Shown: positions 1-6,989, counted from the stretch's first letter. The stretch: DNA of 8,224 nucleotides from JBHIER01 sp046760705 [NCBI: bacterium] (GCA_046760705.1 JBHIER010000126.1:1-8224), one strand, 5' to 3'. Notes: a model not told the origin generated them from the letters alone. Numbers and translations: made by a program.

Positions 1-52
1 AATGTTAAAGGTCATATTAAGAATCCCAATGTAGGTGGGAGATATGTTATAG

Positions 53-394
53 ATGCCAAAGGTCTGCGAGCCCACCAGATATGCAAGGTGGAGATATGCC
101 CGTGCCTTATTTCTTCTCCCTTGCAGATTCTTCGCTTACCTCTTTGACAGGAAAGCTTACCTCTATAAATCTTTTATCTACCCTCGTCTTATCGAAAAGG
201 CAAGGAAAGATATTTTAGAGGCAAACGACGACAAACCCTTAAGGGTTTTAGACCCTTTTTCAGGTGGTGGTGCAGTTCCCTTAGAGGCGCTAAGGCTTGG
301 TTGTGAGACCTATGCGGGCGAGTATAATCCGGTTGCTGTTTTGATATTAAAATGCACCTTAGAATACCCTCAGAAATATGGAAAACCAAGATAA
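53..394 (+). pseudogene. Fragment of a DUF1156-type adenine-specific DNA methylase
   Basis: This 113-residue open stretch carries one recognisable piece of a SAM-dependent DNA methylase. The segment DPFSGGGAVPLEALRLG (residues 67-83) is the SAM-binding motif I. It is followed by YNPVAVLILK (91-100) and LEYPQKYG (103-110), a combination I recognise from large DUF1156-containing DNA methylases, which are many hundreds of residues long. Here the frame stops three residues after the block, and I found no continuation of the family in any frame after the stop. The first 30 or so residues do not look like the family's conserved N-terminus, so both ends seem lost. There is no convincing ribosome binding site before position 53, and that ATG may not be a real start. 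Family assignment is from memory of the motif block. I see no target-recognition or NPPY motif, so the product should be inactive. Confidence 0.6.
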
Positions 395-516
395 GTGAAA
401 GAGGATTGGGGGTTGTTACAGGGAAGTAAGTATATAAACCCTCTACAGGCCTATTCTACTCCAATATATGGTCGCTGCTCCCAAGTCCAGCCTGTTGAAT
501 TAAAGGAGGAACGTGC

Positions 517-767
517 ATGAAGACACTGGAAAAGATAAAGGAGATATTAACGAATCTCCAAAAGGGAATTAAAGAAAAATATAAGGCAGAAGTTATTGGT
601 ATAAAGGGGCAACGCTGTTTGAATTTGTTGGTCTTGCCATCTTTCTTGAAGAGACACTTGGGATTGAGAAAGTTGATGTTGTTCCCTATGATACTGTGAG
701 GGAGGAGATTAAAGAGCAGATTTTTCAAGGAGGCGATTTACCTATGAGTGAAAGAGACATAAGTTAG
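517..767 (+). pseudogene. MNT-type minimal nucleotidyltransferase, catalytic core deleted and frameshifted
   Basis: A strong Shine-Dalgarno (AAAGGAGG, 503-510) precedes ATG 517. The first 29 residues (MKTLEKIKEI... to AEVIGI) are a typical start of a small MNT/MntA-like nucleotidyltransferase, the partner of HepT/DUF86 in MNT-HepT toxin-antitoxin modules. The reading frame then changes. From about 603 another frame reads KGATLFEFVGLAIFLEE, then GIEKVDVVPYDTVREEI, and ends IFQGGDLPMSERDIS at a stop at 765-767. That is the ordinary C-terminal half of the same family. What is missing is the segment normally found between 'IGI' and 'KGATLF': the GSxxRG...SDxDxLV block that carries the glycine-serine loop and the two metal-binding aspartates. 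A deletion of roughly 20-25 codons that also broke the frame explains this. No intact HepT gene follows. The family call from both halves is fairly secure. Confidence 0.75.
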
Positions 768-825
768 AGAGCTGGCAGATGGCCCGAAAGAAGAAACTTG
801 TTAGGAGCGATAGAAAGGCAACTTA

Positions 826-864
826 CTTGTCTGCGTGCCTGCCTGTGCCGGCACGGCAGACAGG
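826..864. repeat. GC-rich REP-like hairpin repeat (copy 1)
   Basis: A GC-rich island stands out in an AT-rich region. TGTCTGC+GTGCC (828-839) can pair with GGCAC (850-854) and GCAGACA (856-862), with a single bulged G at 855. This gives a 12-bp stem and a 10-base loop. The 10-base perfect palindrome GTGCCGGCAC (845-854) lies inside it. Its 837-854 part recurs almost exactly at 3235-3253. Elements of this look are dispersed, hairpin-forming intergenic repeats in many genomes. An open frame crosses it (779-1015), but I take that as chance. Confidence 0.6.
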
Positions 865-1011
865 GGGACACGGACAGGGAGGTTCCAAAGATAGAGACTA
901 TGTTGAATCAAAAGATATTCTCGAATCTTTCTTCAAAATACCTGGAGAGACCTTGATTAAAGGGAATTGTGCCCGAGTGAAAATGGTATATTTAGACAAA
1001 AGGAGAGGGGG

Positions 1012-3195
1012 ATGAAAAAGCCAAGCATTGTTTGGGTGACAGTCGTTGTTTCCTTTGTTCTGATTCTCTTGAACCTCCGATTAACAGAGGCCGAGGAGGG
1101 AATGTGGCCGGTGGACACTATCTCGAAAGAGTTGATCCAAGAGATGCAAGCCAAAGGACTGACTCTGACAACTGAAGAGCTTTTCAACAAAGACGGCACC
1201 GGGGTCGTCAATGCGGTGGTCGACCTCGGCAGTGGAACCGGCTCCTTCGTCTCGCCCGATGGTCTGATCATCACCAATCACCACGTGGCCTTCGGGGCCG
1301 TCCAGCAGATAAGCACAGCCGAGAACAACTACATCGAGACGGGCTTTCTGGCTAAGACGCGCGAGGAGGAACCGCGCGCCCTGGGCTACAACGCCTATGT
1401 ACTGCTTTCCGTCGAGGACGTGACAGAAGAGATCCTCTCTTCGGTGACGGATTCCATGGCCCCCTTGGAACGGTTCAATGCCATCGAACGGGCGCAAAAG
1501 GAGATCATTAAGAGAGCCGAGGAGGGCAAGGACGTCCACTGCTCTGTGGCGGCTATGCACGGCGGCCTCTCCTACAAGCTTTACACCTATTCAAAGATCA
1601 AAGACCTCCGCGTCGTCTACGTGCCCCCGGCATCCATCGGCAATTACGGGGGAGACATCGACAACTGGATGTGGCCCCGCCACACTGGAGATTTCTCATT
1701 TCTCCGGGCCTACGTGGGACCGGACGGCAAAACGGCTGAGTACTCGGGGGAAAATGTCCCTTATCATCCCAAAAGCTATCTGAAGATCGCCTCCGAGCCG
1801 ATCAAAGAGGGCGACTTCACGCTCATTGCCGGGTTCCCAGGACGGACGTTCCGGCACATCACCTCTTACGGTGTTGCCAATTACGTAAATTTTTACTATC
1901 CCACGAAGATCGAACTCTTCGAGGAGTGGACTGGGATAATGGACAACCACGCGGCCGTGGACCCAGAGGCTGCGGTGAGAGTTGCCGGATTGAGGGAGGG
2001 CCTGGAGAACAGCAAGAAAAACGCCGCGGGCATGCTGGAAGGGTTTGAGAGATACCAACTCCTCAATAGAAAGCTTCAGATAGAGAAGGAGTTTAAGCAG
2101 CATCTGGCGCGTGCCCCAAAAATGGCGACGGAGTCCGGGCACGTCCTGCCAGAAATCAAACACCTATATGATGAATTGGAAGCGTATCAACTGAAGAGGA
2201 TGCTCCTCCGCTACAACAGGCTATCAGGGCTCCTCAGTGCCGCCTTCACCGTTTACAAGTGGAACGTCGAGAAGGAGAAACCAGATCTGGAACGAGACCC
2301 CGGCTACATGGACCGCCGACTGCCTGATATTAAGCGGAGACTCCGCAATCTGGACCGGAGGCTTGATCTCGGGGTTGACCGGGATGCGCTGGCTATGTTC
2401 ATAGGTCGCATGGCGAAACTCCCACAGAATCAGAGAGTGAAGGCCGTCGATGAGATTGTCGCCGGGCTACCGGAGGGTGAACTGGACTCGGCCATCAGTT
2501 CTTTCTTAGATTCGCTGTACAGCGGCACAAAACTGATCGATGTGGAACTCCGACTGGCGATGCTGGACGCGGGCAAAGAGCAACTGATAAAAGAGGGAGA
2601 TCCTTTCATCGCCTTCGCCGCCAGCCTGTACCCGGAGGTCGAGGAGTTGCGGGAGAAGAGAAAAGCATTCCATGGAGCGCTCAGCGTTCTCAGACCGAAG
2701 TGGGTGAAGGCATTGATGCGCTGGCAGCAGCGGGAACTGTACCCGGATGCCAATGGCACCCTGCGGATCAACTACGGCATTGTCAAGGGCTATACCCCAA
2801 GAGATGCGGTCTACTACAAGCCCTTCACTACGCTGACCGGTCTCTTTGAAAAATATACCGGAGAGGAGCCTTTCGACCTGCCGCCACCACTCTTTGAGAT
2901 TGCAGAGAGAAAGGATTTTGGGCCGTATCGCGATTCGGTCCTTGACGATGTACCCATCAATCTCCTGACCACCAACGATAGCACCGGAGGCAACTCTGGG
3001 AGCCCTCTCCTCAATCACAGGGGTGAACTTATCGGCCTTCTCTTCGATGGTAATTACGAGTCCATCACCGCCGATTTCATGTTCGTGGAGCGACTCACAC
3101 GTACGATCAATGTGGATATTCGTTACGTGCTCTTCATCGCCGATAAGTTGAACCACGCCCGGACCATCCTCCAGGAACTCGGCGTGTCGGGGTAG
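1012..3195 (+). CDS. S46-family dipeptidyl-peptidase, DPP7-like, exported
   Basis: This encodes a serine exopeptidase of clan PA, family S46, which removes dipeptides from the free N-terminus of peptides in the periplasm. From ATG 1012 the protein has 727 residues, close to the usual 700-730. I chose ATG 1012 over the in-frame ATG 967 because AGGAGAGGGG (1001-1010) is a strong ribosome site just before it and MKKPS leads straight into a signal peptide (hydrophobic 7-21, probable cleavage after LTEA at 27). The catalytic triad is visible: His91 in SPDGLIITNHH, Asp227 in WPRHTGDFSFLR, Ser662 in TGGNSGSP. Asn218-Trp219 and Asp679 match residues that hold the substrate amino terminus in DPP7/DPP11/DAP BII. 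Gly680, 18 residues after Ser662, occupies the position that is Gly in DPP7 and Arg in acid-specific DPP11, so preference for hydrophobic or neutral residues is predicted. The segment around 330-600 should be the helical lid. Oddity: the Cys usual after the catalytic His is Val92, and the protein has a single Cys (177). It stands alone between two decayed zones. Confidence 0.95.
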   Translation: MKKPSIVWVTVVVSFVLILLNLRLTEAEEGMWPVDTISKELIQEMQAKGLTLTTEELFNKDGTGVVNAVVDLGSGTGSFVSPDGLIITNHHVAFGAVQQISTAENNYIETGFLAKTREEEPRALGYNAYVLLSVEDVTEEILSSVTDSMAPLERFNAIERAQKEIIKRAEEGKDVHCSVAAMHGGLSYKLYTYSKIKDLRVVYVPPASIGNYGGDIDNWMWPRHTGDFSFLRAYVGPDGKTAEYSGENVPYHPKSYLKIASEPIKEGDFTLIAGFPGRTFRHITSYGVANYVNFYYPTKIELFEEWTGIMDNHAAVDPEAAVRVAGLREGLENSKKNAAGMLEGFERYQLLNRKLQIEKEFKQHLARAPKMATESGHVLPEIKHLYDELEAYQLKRMLLRYNRLSGLLSAAFTVYKWNVEKEKPDLERDPGYMDRRLPDIKRRLRNLDRRLDLGVDRDALAMFIGRMAKLPQNQRVKAVDEIVAGLPEGELDSAISSFLDSLYSGTKLIDVELRLAMLDAGKEQLIKEGDPFIAFAASLYPEVEELREKRKAFHGALSVLRPKWVKALMRWQQRELYPDANGTLRINYGIVKGYTPRDAVYYKPFTTLTGLFEKYTGEEPFDLPPPLFEIAERKDFGPYRDSVLDDVPINLLTTNDSTGGNSGSPLLNHRGELIGLLFDGNYESITADFMFVERLTRTINVDIRYVLFIADKLNHARTILQELGVSG

Positions 3196-3208
3196 GAGAT
3201 TTTTCAGT

Positions 3209-3221
3209 GTAACCCCCATGC
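3209..3221. other. Small hairpin after the S46 gene
   Basis: CCCCA and TGGGG are separated by TGC, forming a 5-bp stem 14 bases after the peptidase stop codon. No T-run follows, so it is not a convincing intrinsic terminator. It may only contribute to mRNA 3' end stability. Confidence 0.25.
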
Positions 3222-3234
3222 TGGGGCAGGAGTT

Positions 3235-3253
3235 GCCTGCCTGTACCGGGCAC
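3235..3253. repeat. Partial copy of the REP-like repeat (copy 2)
   Basis: GCCTGCCTGTACCGGGCAC matches GCCTGCCTGTGCCGGCAC at 837-854 in the same orientation. It differs by one substitution and one inserted G. The outer TGTCTGC/GCAGACA arms of copy 1 are absent here, so this is a core fragment only. It sits exactly where the recognisable part of the following pseudogene begins, and together with copy 1 it brackets the S46 peptidase gene. Confidence 0.45.
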
Positions 3254-3255
3254 GC

Positions 3256-3949
3256 GGCGTTGCATTCATCGGTGTCGCTCAGCAAAAGGCTTATGCTTTC
3301 AAAGGTCACAAGAGGAGTTAAGGTAGCTATGTATGTTTTGACTACACTCGCCAGTCAGTCTTTGTGAATCACTCCTATTTTTACCTCAACGATGCTGAGT
3401 TTGGGCCGGCTTTCATCAAAATGGGCAGTTATGTTCCCTTTCCCATTAAGGTTTGTTTAAACGGGCACGAATGGGTGAAAAGGCAGTTGGAAGAGCAATG
3501 GCTTTTTATCCTGTTCTGATCCCCAGGCGCTTCAGCAGAACAGATCGAGAAGTTCTTTTACAAATGGACTGCCCGGCTTGCTTATCCACTCACCGAAGAG
3601 GATCAAGACGCTGGCTATCGGCATCGCCTTTCAGTTTGGCAGCTTGAGGTGAGTCTGACGCAGGTATTTGAGGAGGTGATTCGGGATAACCTTGATCAAG
3701 GGCGTCCTGACAGAGTCCAATTGCTCTTTGAACGCAAGGGTACCAAACGGACTCCAGGACGATTCCGGACACGGGTTATCCAGAGCGGCGTCAATCCCAG
3801 TTTAGACATCAGTTACAAGAAGTGTGATGTGAAACAGTAACCGTTATTTTGTCACCCCCTATGGCTGGAAGGTGTGTCGTTTTTTCACCCGGCTCAATGC
3901 CCGAGTATTTCGGCCCACATTTCAGGCCATACCCACAACCGACTCCTAA
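3256..3949 (+). pseudogene. Multiply broken gene of a large conserved hypothetical family
   Basis: One frame (first codon base congruent with 3256) reads GVAFIGVAQQKAYAFKGHKRS, a stop at 3319, then YVCFDYTRQSVFVNHSYFYL, then NDAEFGPAFIKMGSYVPFPI, then CLNGHEWVKRQLEEQWL. It hits a second stop at 3517 and resumes in the same frame as GASAEQIEKFFYKWTARLAY, EDQDAGYRHRLSVWQLEVSL, EVIRDNLDQGRPDRVQLLFE, TPGRFRTRVIQ and SYKKCDVKQ, ending at 3840. A different frame then gives NRYFVTPYGWKVCRFFTRLN and ARVFRPTFQAI up to a stop at 3947-3949. I recognise these blocks, in this order, from a widespread bacterial protein family of unknown function. In intact members a long segment separates 'IKQ' from 'YRLTPYGWRV', so a large internal deletion lies near 3838. 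A smaller one lies near 3500-3525. Lesions: two in-frame stops, one frameshift, two deletions and a missing N-terminus. Function of the family is unknown to me. Family recall is from memory. Confidence 0.65.
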
Positions 3950-4050
3950 TTCACAGTCACATAAATTCCTCCGAATTCACTTTTAGTGCCCATATATCAG
4001 CGCCTTACTGCAACACGGAGAAGAAAATGGGGGATGGCAAGGGCATATGA

Positions 4051-4317
4051 GACTTCGTCAGGCCCTCTTTTGAGCTGGGAGAGGTACACTGCTGCATTGT
4101 GATTCGCAAGTCGGAGGATGCAATCCAGAGGCAGAATCGTGAGAGGATGGGAATTCCCACGCTTATCACAAAACCAGACGTGCTTTGGGCATGCGATTGA
4201 TTTTCCACTCTGGAATGGAAACAACTTGCCAGGGAGGAACAGATTGCTTACATTAGGATAAACGAAAAAGGACGTGGTGACAGCATTTGGATGTTGAAAA
4301 ACTGGAGCTGTGAGTGA
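4051..4317 (+). pseudogene. Possible remnant of an rve-type integrase/transposase
   Basis: The interval between the preceding pseudogene and lptF (3950-4313) has no intact gene. One frame is open from 4051 to 4197, breaks at a TGA (4198-4200), and continues open to 4314. Just before the stop it reads KPDVLWACD, then FSTLEWK after it, resembling the 'DVLWACDFFT..VWT' block with the first catalytic Asp of rve-type integrases. Further on, DSIWMLKNWSC weakly recalls the 'PNP..WM.Q.ARN' block of the same proteins. The segments between do not align to anything I know. If right, it is a badly deleted transposon remnant. The similarity is short and could be chance. Confidence 0.25.
4226..4254 (+). 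promoter_or_regulatory. Candidate sigma70-type promoter for lptF-lptG
   Basis: TTGCCA (4226-4231) and TACATT (4249-4254) are separated by 17 bases. They match 5 of 6 and 4 of 6 consensus positions, and predict a transcript start near 4261 and a leader of about 50 bases before GTG 4314. The position suits an lptF promoter, but it lies inside a possible gene remnant and rests only on consensus matching. Confidence 0.35.
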
Positions 4318-5669
4318 AGATCTTGACCCGATACATTTTAAGAGCCCACATCGGCCCCTTCTTCTTCGGTCTGGCCGTGATCACTTTTGTCCTCGTCCTC
4401 GATTTCATCGTCGACATCTTCGACCTGATCCTCGGCAAGGGGCTGAGCGCCCTTGTCGTTCTGGAGGTCTTCGTCCTCAACCTGGCCTGGATGCTAGCGC
4501 TGTCCATTCCGATGGCTGTGTTGGTGGCCACGTTGATGGTCTTCGGCCGTCTTTCTGCAGACAATGAGATCACTGCCATCAAAGCCGGCGGCACCAGCCT
4601 TCTTACTCTCATCAAACCGGTCCTCGTCTGCGCTTTCGGGCTCGCCCTCTTTCTGGTCTGGTTCAACGACCGCGTCCTTCCAGAGTCGAACCACCGGGCC
4701 AAAAACCTCATGTCCGCTATTCACAGAAAGCGCCCCACCTTGACCCTCAGAGAGGGTGTGTTCATCAACGATTTCCCCGGCTACAGCATCCTCATCGAAC
4801 AGATCGACGACAAGACCTCAGAGATGAGAGGGATCTCGATCTATGAGCTTAAGAAGGCCAAGACGCCTGTGACCATCCGGGCCCAGCGGGGGAAATTGGA
4901 CTTTTCACCCGAGAAGGACAGACTGACGATCACTCTCTACGACGGTGAGATCCATGAGGTGGATGATCAGGACCCCAACAAATATCGGAGGCTCACCTTT
5001 GAGAAACATGTCCTTCACTTGACCAACCTGGGTACCGAGCTGAGGCTCACAGAGTCGCAGACCAGGGGGGACCGAGAGATGGGCATTCAGATGATGCGGG
5101 CCCAAATTGGGCACTACCGGACGATCGTCGAGGAGCACCGGGAGCAGATGAGACAGATCGCCGCCAGTCTGCGGGAATACCTTCCCGAGCAATCTTGGGC
5201 CGCCGTTTCCGGAGACCTGTCGGCCATCCCCACGGAGCTCATGGATCGTCTCTACAGAGAAAAGAGAGGGGCTCTCCGTAAATTGCAAACCGAAGAGCGT
5301 ATCATCGAAAGCGCCCTCAAGCAGATGAGCCGCTACGAAGTGGAGATCCACAAAAAGATTTCCATCCCGGCCGCCTGTCTGGTCTTCATTCTGGTCGGGG
5401 CCCCTCTGGGTGTTCTGACGCGGCGGGGAGGGTGGCCCATAGCTCTGGGAATCAGCTTCTTCTTCTTTGTCCTCTACTGGGCCTTCCTCATTGGCGGTGA
5501 GCAACTGGCCGACAGACGAATCGTCCCGGCCGGGTGGGCCATGTGGTCGCCGAACATCCTCATCGGCGGGCTTGGGATCTATCTTCTAAAATGTGCCGTC
5601 CAGGAGACAACGTTCATTCTTAAGAGAAAACAGGAAACAGCAAGGAATAGGCGACATAAGAACAGATGA
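4314..5669 (+). CDS. lptF: LPS export ABC transporter permease LptF
   Basis: This is one of the two inner-membrane subunits of the LptB2FG transporter, which pulls lipopolysaccharide out of the inner membrane and feeds it to the LptC-LptA bridge. The 451-residue protein starts at GTG 4314 (MKILTRYILR), with GGAG at 4304-4307 as ribosome site. Three N-terminal membrane helices (about 12-38, 54-79, 102-120) are followed by a periplasmic beta-rich domain (about 140-250). Three C-terminal helices follow (about 350-368, 374-394, 408-426). HKKISIPAACLVFILVGAPLG (346-366) is the characteristic LptF start of helix 4. LSADNEITAIKAGG (80-93) is the cytoplasmic coupling segment that contacts LptB. Residues 255-345 are an extra stretch, rich in Glu, Arg, Gln and Leu, predicted as two helices with a turn at PEQSW...IPTE (291-308). 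It makes the protein about 85 residues longer than E. coli LptF (366). The last 20 residues are strongly basic. lptG follows after 79 bases, so the two probably share a transcript. Confidence 0.93.
   Translation: MKILTRYILRAHIGPFFFGLAVITFVLVLDFIVDIFDLILGKGLSALVVLEVFVLNLAWMLALSIPMAVLVATLMVFGRLSADNEITAIKAGGTSLLTLIKPVLVCAFGLALFLVWFNDRVLPESNHRAKNLMSAIHRKRPTLTLREGVFINDFPGYSILIEQIDDKTSEMRGISIYELKKAKTPVTIRAQRGKLDFSPEKDRLTITLYDGEIHEVDDQDPNKYRRLTFEKHVLHLTNLGTELRLTESQTRGDREMGIQMMRAQIGHYRTIVEEHREQMRQIAASLREYLPEQSWAAVSGDLSAIPTELMDRLYREKRGALRKLQTEERIIESALKQMSRYEVEIHKKISIPAACLVFILVGAPLGVLTRRGGWPIALGISFFFFVLYWAFLIGGEQLADRRIVPAGWAMWSPNILIGGLGIYLLKCAVQETTFILKRKQETARNRRHKNR
5076..5348 (+). other. Coiled-coil hairpin insertion within LptF
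   Basis: LptF residues 255-345 lie between the periplasmic beta domain and transmembrane helix 4. Two charged helical stretches (about 259-290 and 309-345), with hydrophobic residues spaced roughly every three to four positions, are separated by an 18-residue Pro/Gly-containing turn. An antiparallel helical hairpin projecting into the periplasm is the likely fold. The equivalent region is a short connector in E. coli LptF. Similar extra segments occur, to my recollection, in LptF of FCB-group bacteria. Confidence 0.55.
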
Positions 5670-5748
5670 GAGGGGATGAGAAGGCCGACGAGGGCGCAGT
5701 ACCGTAGCCGCGCACTGTGCCGGCCCCTCTTAATTCGCGGTAAATCCC

Positions 5749-6825
5749 ATGCGCATCATTGATAGGTATGTAACAAGACAGTTTGTCTTGACCTTGGGCG
5801 CGGCCCTCGTCGCCTTTGTGGTCATATACATTCTTATTGACCTCATCGAAAATCTGGATACATTTATCGATAACAAAGCCCCTCTCATTACGGTCGTCAA
5901 ATATTACCTGCTGTACATCCCCTATATGGCCAGTCTAACCTTGCCTATTGCGGTGCTCTTGTCCAGCCTCTTCACCGTTGGCCAGTTGGTGCGGCACAAT
6001 GAGCTTGTGACTCTCAAAGCTTCGGGTGTGAGTCTGTATCGGGTCCTCTTGCCCCTGTTCCGGCTCGGCCTCTTCATCAGTGTGCTGGCTCTGCTCTTCG
6101 GAGAGCTGGTTGTCCCTGTGACAAACCTCCGCCGAGCCGAGGTCGAACGCGGGGAGATAAAAAGACGCCCGTCCAAAACTCTCCCCCGGAGGAAAAACAT
6201 CTATCTCCAGGATGCCCCGAATCGACTCGTCTACATCAAAGAGTTCGCGAGCAGAACGAAATCGGCCACCGGCATTCTCATTCAGGAATACGAAGGAAAA
6301 AAGCTGATCGAGCGGATTGATGCCCGGACGATGATCTGGGAAAACTCCGCCTGGGTTTTGAAAAACGCGGAGCTGAGAGCCTTCAGGGGTGATCAGGAGG
6401 AGTTTGAAACCTTCACCGTGCTGCACCGGTCAGACTTTACCTTCACCCCTGAAGATCTGGCGCAGCGGCCGAAGGACCCCGAGGAGATGAATATCTTTGA
6501 GCTCAGGGAGTACATAGATCACGTCAAAAGAATGGGCGGCGACGCCCAACGCTGGATGGCCGACCTCCATCTCAAACTCTCTTTCCCTTTCACCAATTTG
6601 ATCATCGTCCTCTTCGGCACGGCCCTGGCCTCGGTGAGGCGACGGAGTGGAGCCGCCCTCGGTTTCGGGATCAGCCTCTTCATCTGTTTCGTCTATTACA
6701 CCGTCATGGAAGCCGGCAGAGCCCTGGGCCGAGCCGGCGACCTGCCCCCCCTCGCAGCCGCCTGGATCGGAAATGGCCTCTTCGGCCTCATCGGCTTGAC
6801 GATACTGATACGGGCGAGAAAATAA
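5749..6825 (+). CDS. lptG: LPS export ABC transporter permease LptG
   Basis: This is the second inner-membrane subunit of LptB2FG and pairs with LptF to form the lipopolysaccharide-binding cavity. The 358-residue protein is of normal length for LptG. It begins MRIIDRYVTRQF, a typical YjgP/YjgQ start, which fixes ATG 5749. Membrane helices are visible at about 12-33, 58-80, 102-123, 278-296, 303-324 and 334-354. The periplasmic beta domain spans about 145-245. LVRHNELVTLKASG (80-93) is the cytoplasmic coupling segment facing LptB. DLHLKLSFPFTNLIIVLFGT (272-291) is the LptG form of the helix-4 entry, which separates it from LptF. There is no insertion like that of LptF. No good Shine-Dalgarno is seen before the ATG (nearest purine-rich bases are GCGGTAAA, 5737-5744). 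The 79-base gap from lptF holds GGCCG...CGGCC and GAGGGG...CCCCTC inverted pairs that could fold. No lptB, lptA or lptC is in the window. Confidence 0.93.
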   Translation: MRIIDRYVTRQFVLTLGAALVAFVVIYILIDLIENLDTFIDNKAPLITVVKYYLLYIPYMASLTLPIAVLLSSLFTVGQLVRHNELVTLKASGVSLYRVLLPLFRLGLFISVLALLFGELVVPVTNLRRAEVERGEIKRRPSKTLPRRKNIYLQDAPNRLVYIKEFASRTKSATGILIQEYEGKKLIERIDARTMIWENSAWVLKNAELRAFRGDQEEFETFTVLHRSDFTFTPEDLAQRPKDPEEMNIFELREYIDHVKRMGGDAQRWMADLHLKLSFPFTNLIIVLFGTALASVRRRSGAALGFGISLFICFVYYTVMEAGRALGRAGDLPPLAAAWIGNGLFGLIGLTILIRARK

Positions 6826-6989
6826 TCGTCTTCTCACTGATATTGCTGTGAGCCGCATTATTTGAGCACTCTTTTCTCATCTGCTGATACTTCTCTCTGA
6901 GCGGTCTCAAGACAGTCTATGCCTGTTGTGCGGTGGAGTTTCTCTTCAAGCCCTTCAACCTTTCTGTGGGTCCAGCTTACTAAAAAACC

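Noticed and set aside
768-956. Frame reading RAGRWPERRNLLGAIERQL after the nucleotidyltransferase remnant, faintly like a HepT/DUF86 helix
   Set aside because: The similarity covers about a dozen residues. There is no start codon, and the frame is interrupted by the repeat. Not enough to call a HepT remnant.
984-992. TGG-TATATT extended -10 box before the S46 gene
   Set aside because: No -35 partner at proper spacing, and the predicted transcript start would fall almost on the ribosome site. Not supported as a promoter.
779-1015. 78-codon open frame beginning MARKKKLVRS
   Set aside because: It crosses the GC-rich hairpin repeat and has no ribosome site or recognisable motif. It ends within the ribosome site and start of the S46 gene. 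Taken as chance.
2506-3309. 267-codon open frame on the minus strand over the S46 gene
   Set aside because: It is antiparallel to a gene with a complete catalytic triad and the product has no recognisable domain. A shadow frame.
4905-5504. 199-codon open frame on the minus strand over lptF
   Set aside because: Low-complexity acidic product lying wholly within the real LptF coding sequence. A shadow frame.
5670-5748. GAGGGG...CCCCTC and GGCCG...CGGCC inverted pairs between lptF and lptG
   Set aside because: Loops are over 30 bases, the pairs compete with each other, and no T-run follows, so neither a terminator nor a known riboswitch can be claimed.
6833-6852. CTCAC...GTGAG inverted pair after lptG as a terminator
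   Set aside because: Only five base pairs with a 10-base loop and no following T-tract. Too weak.
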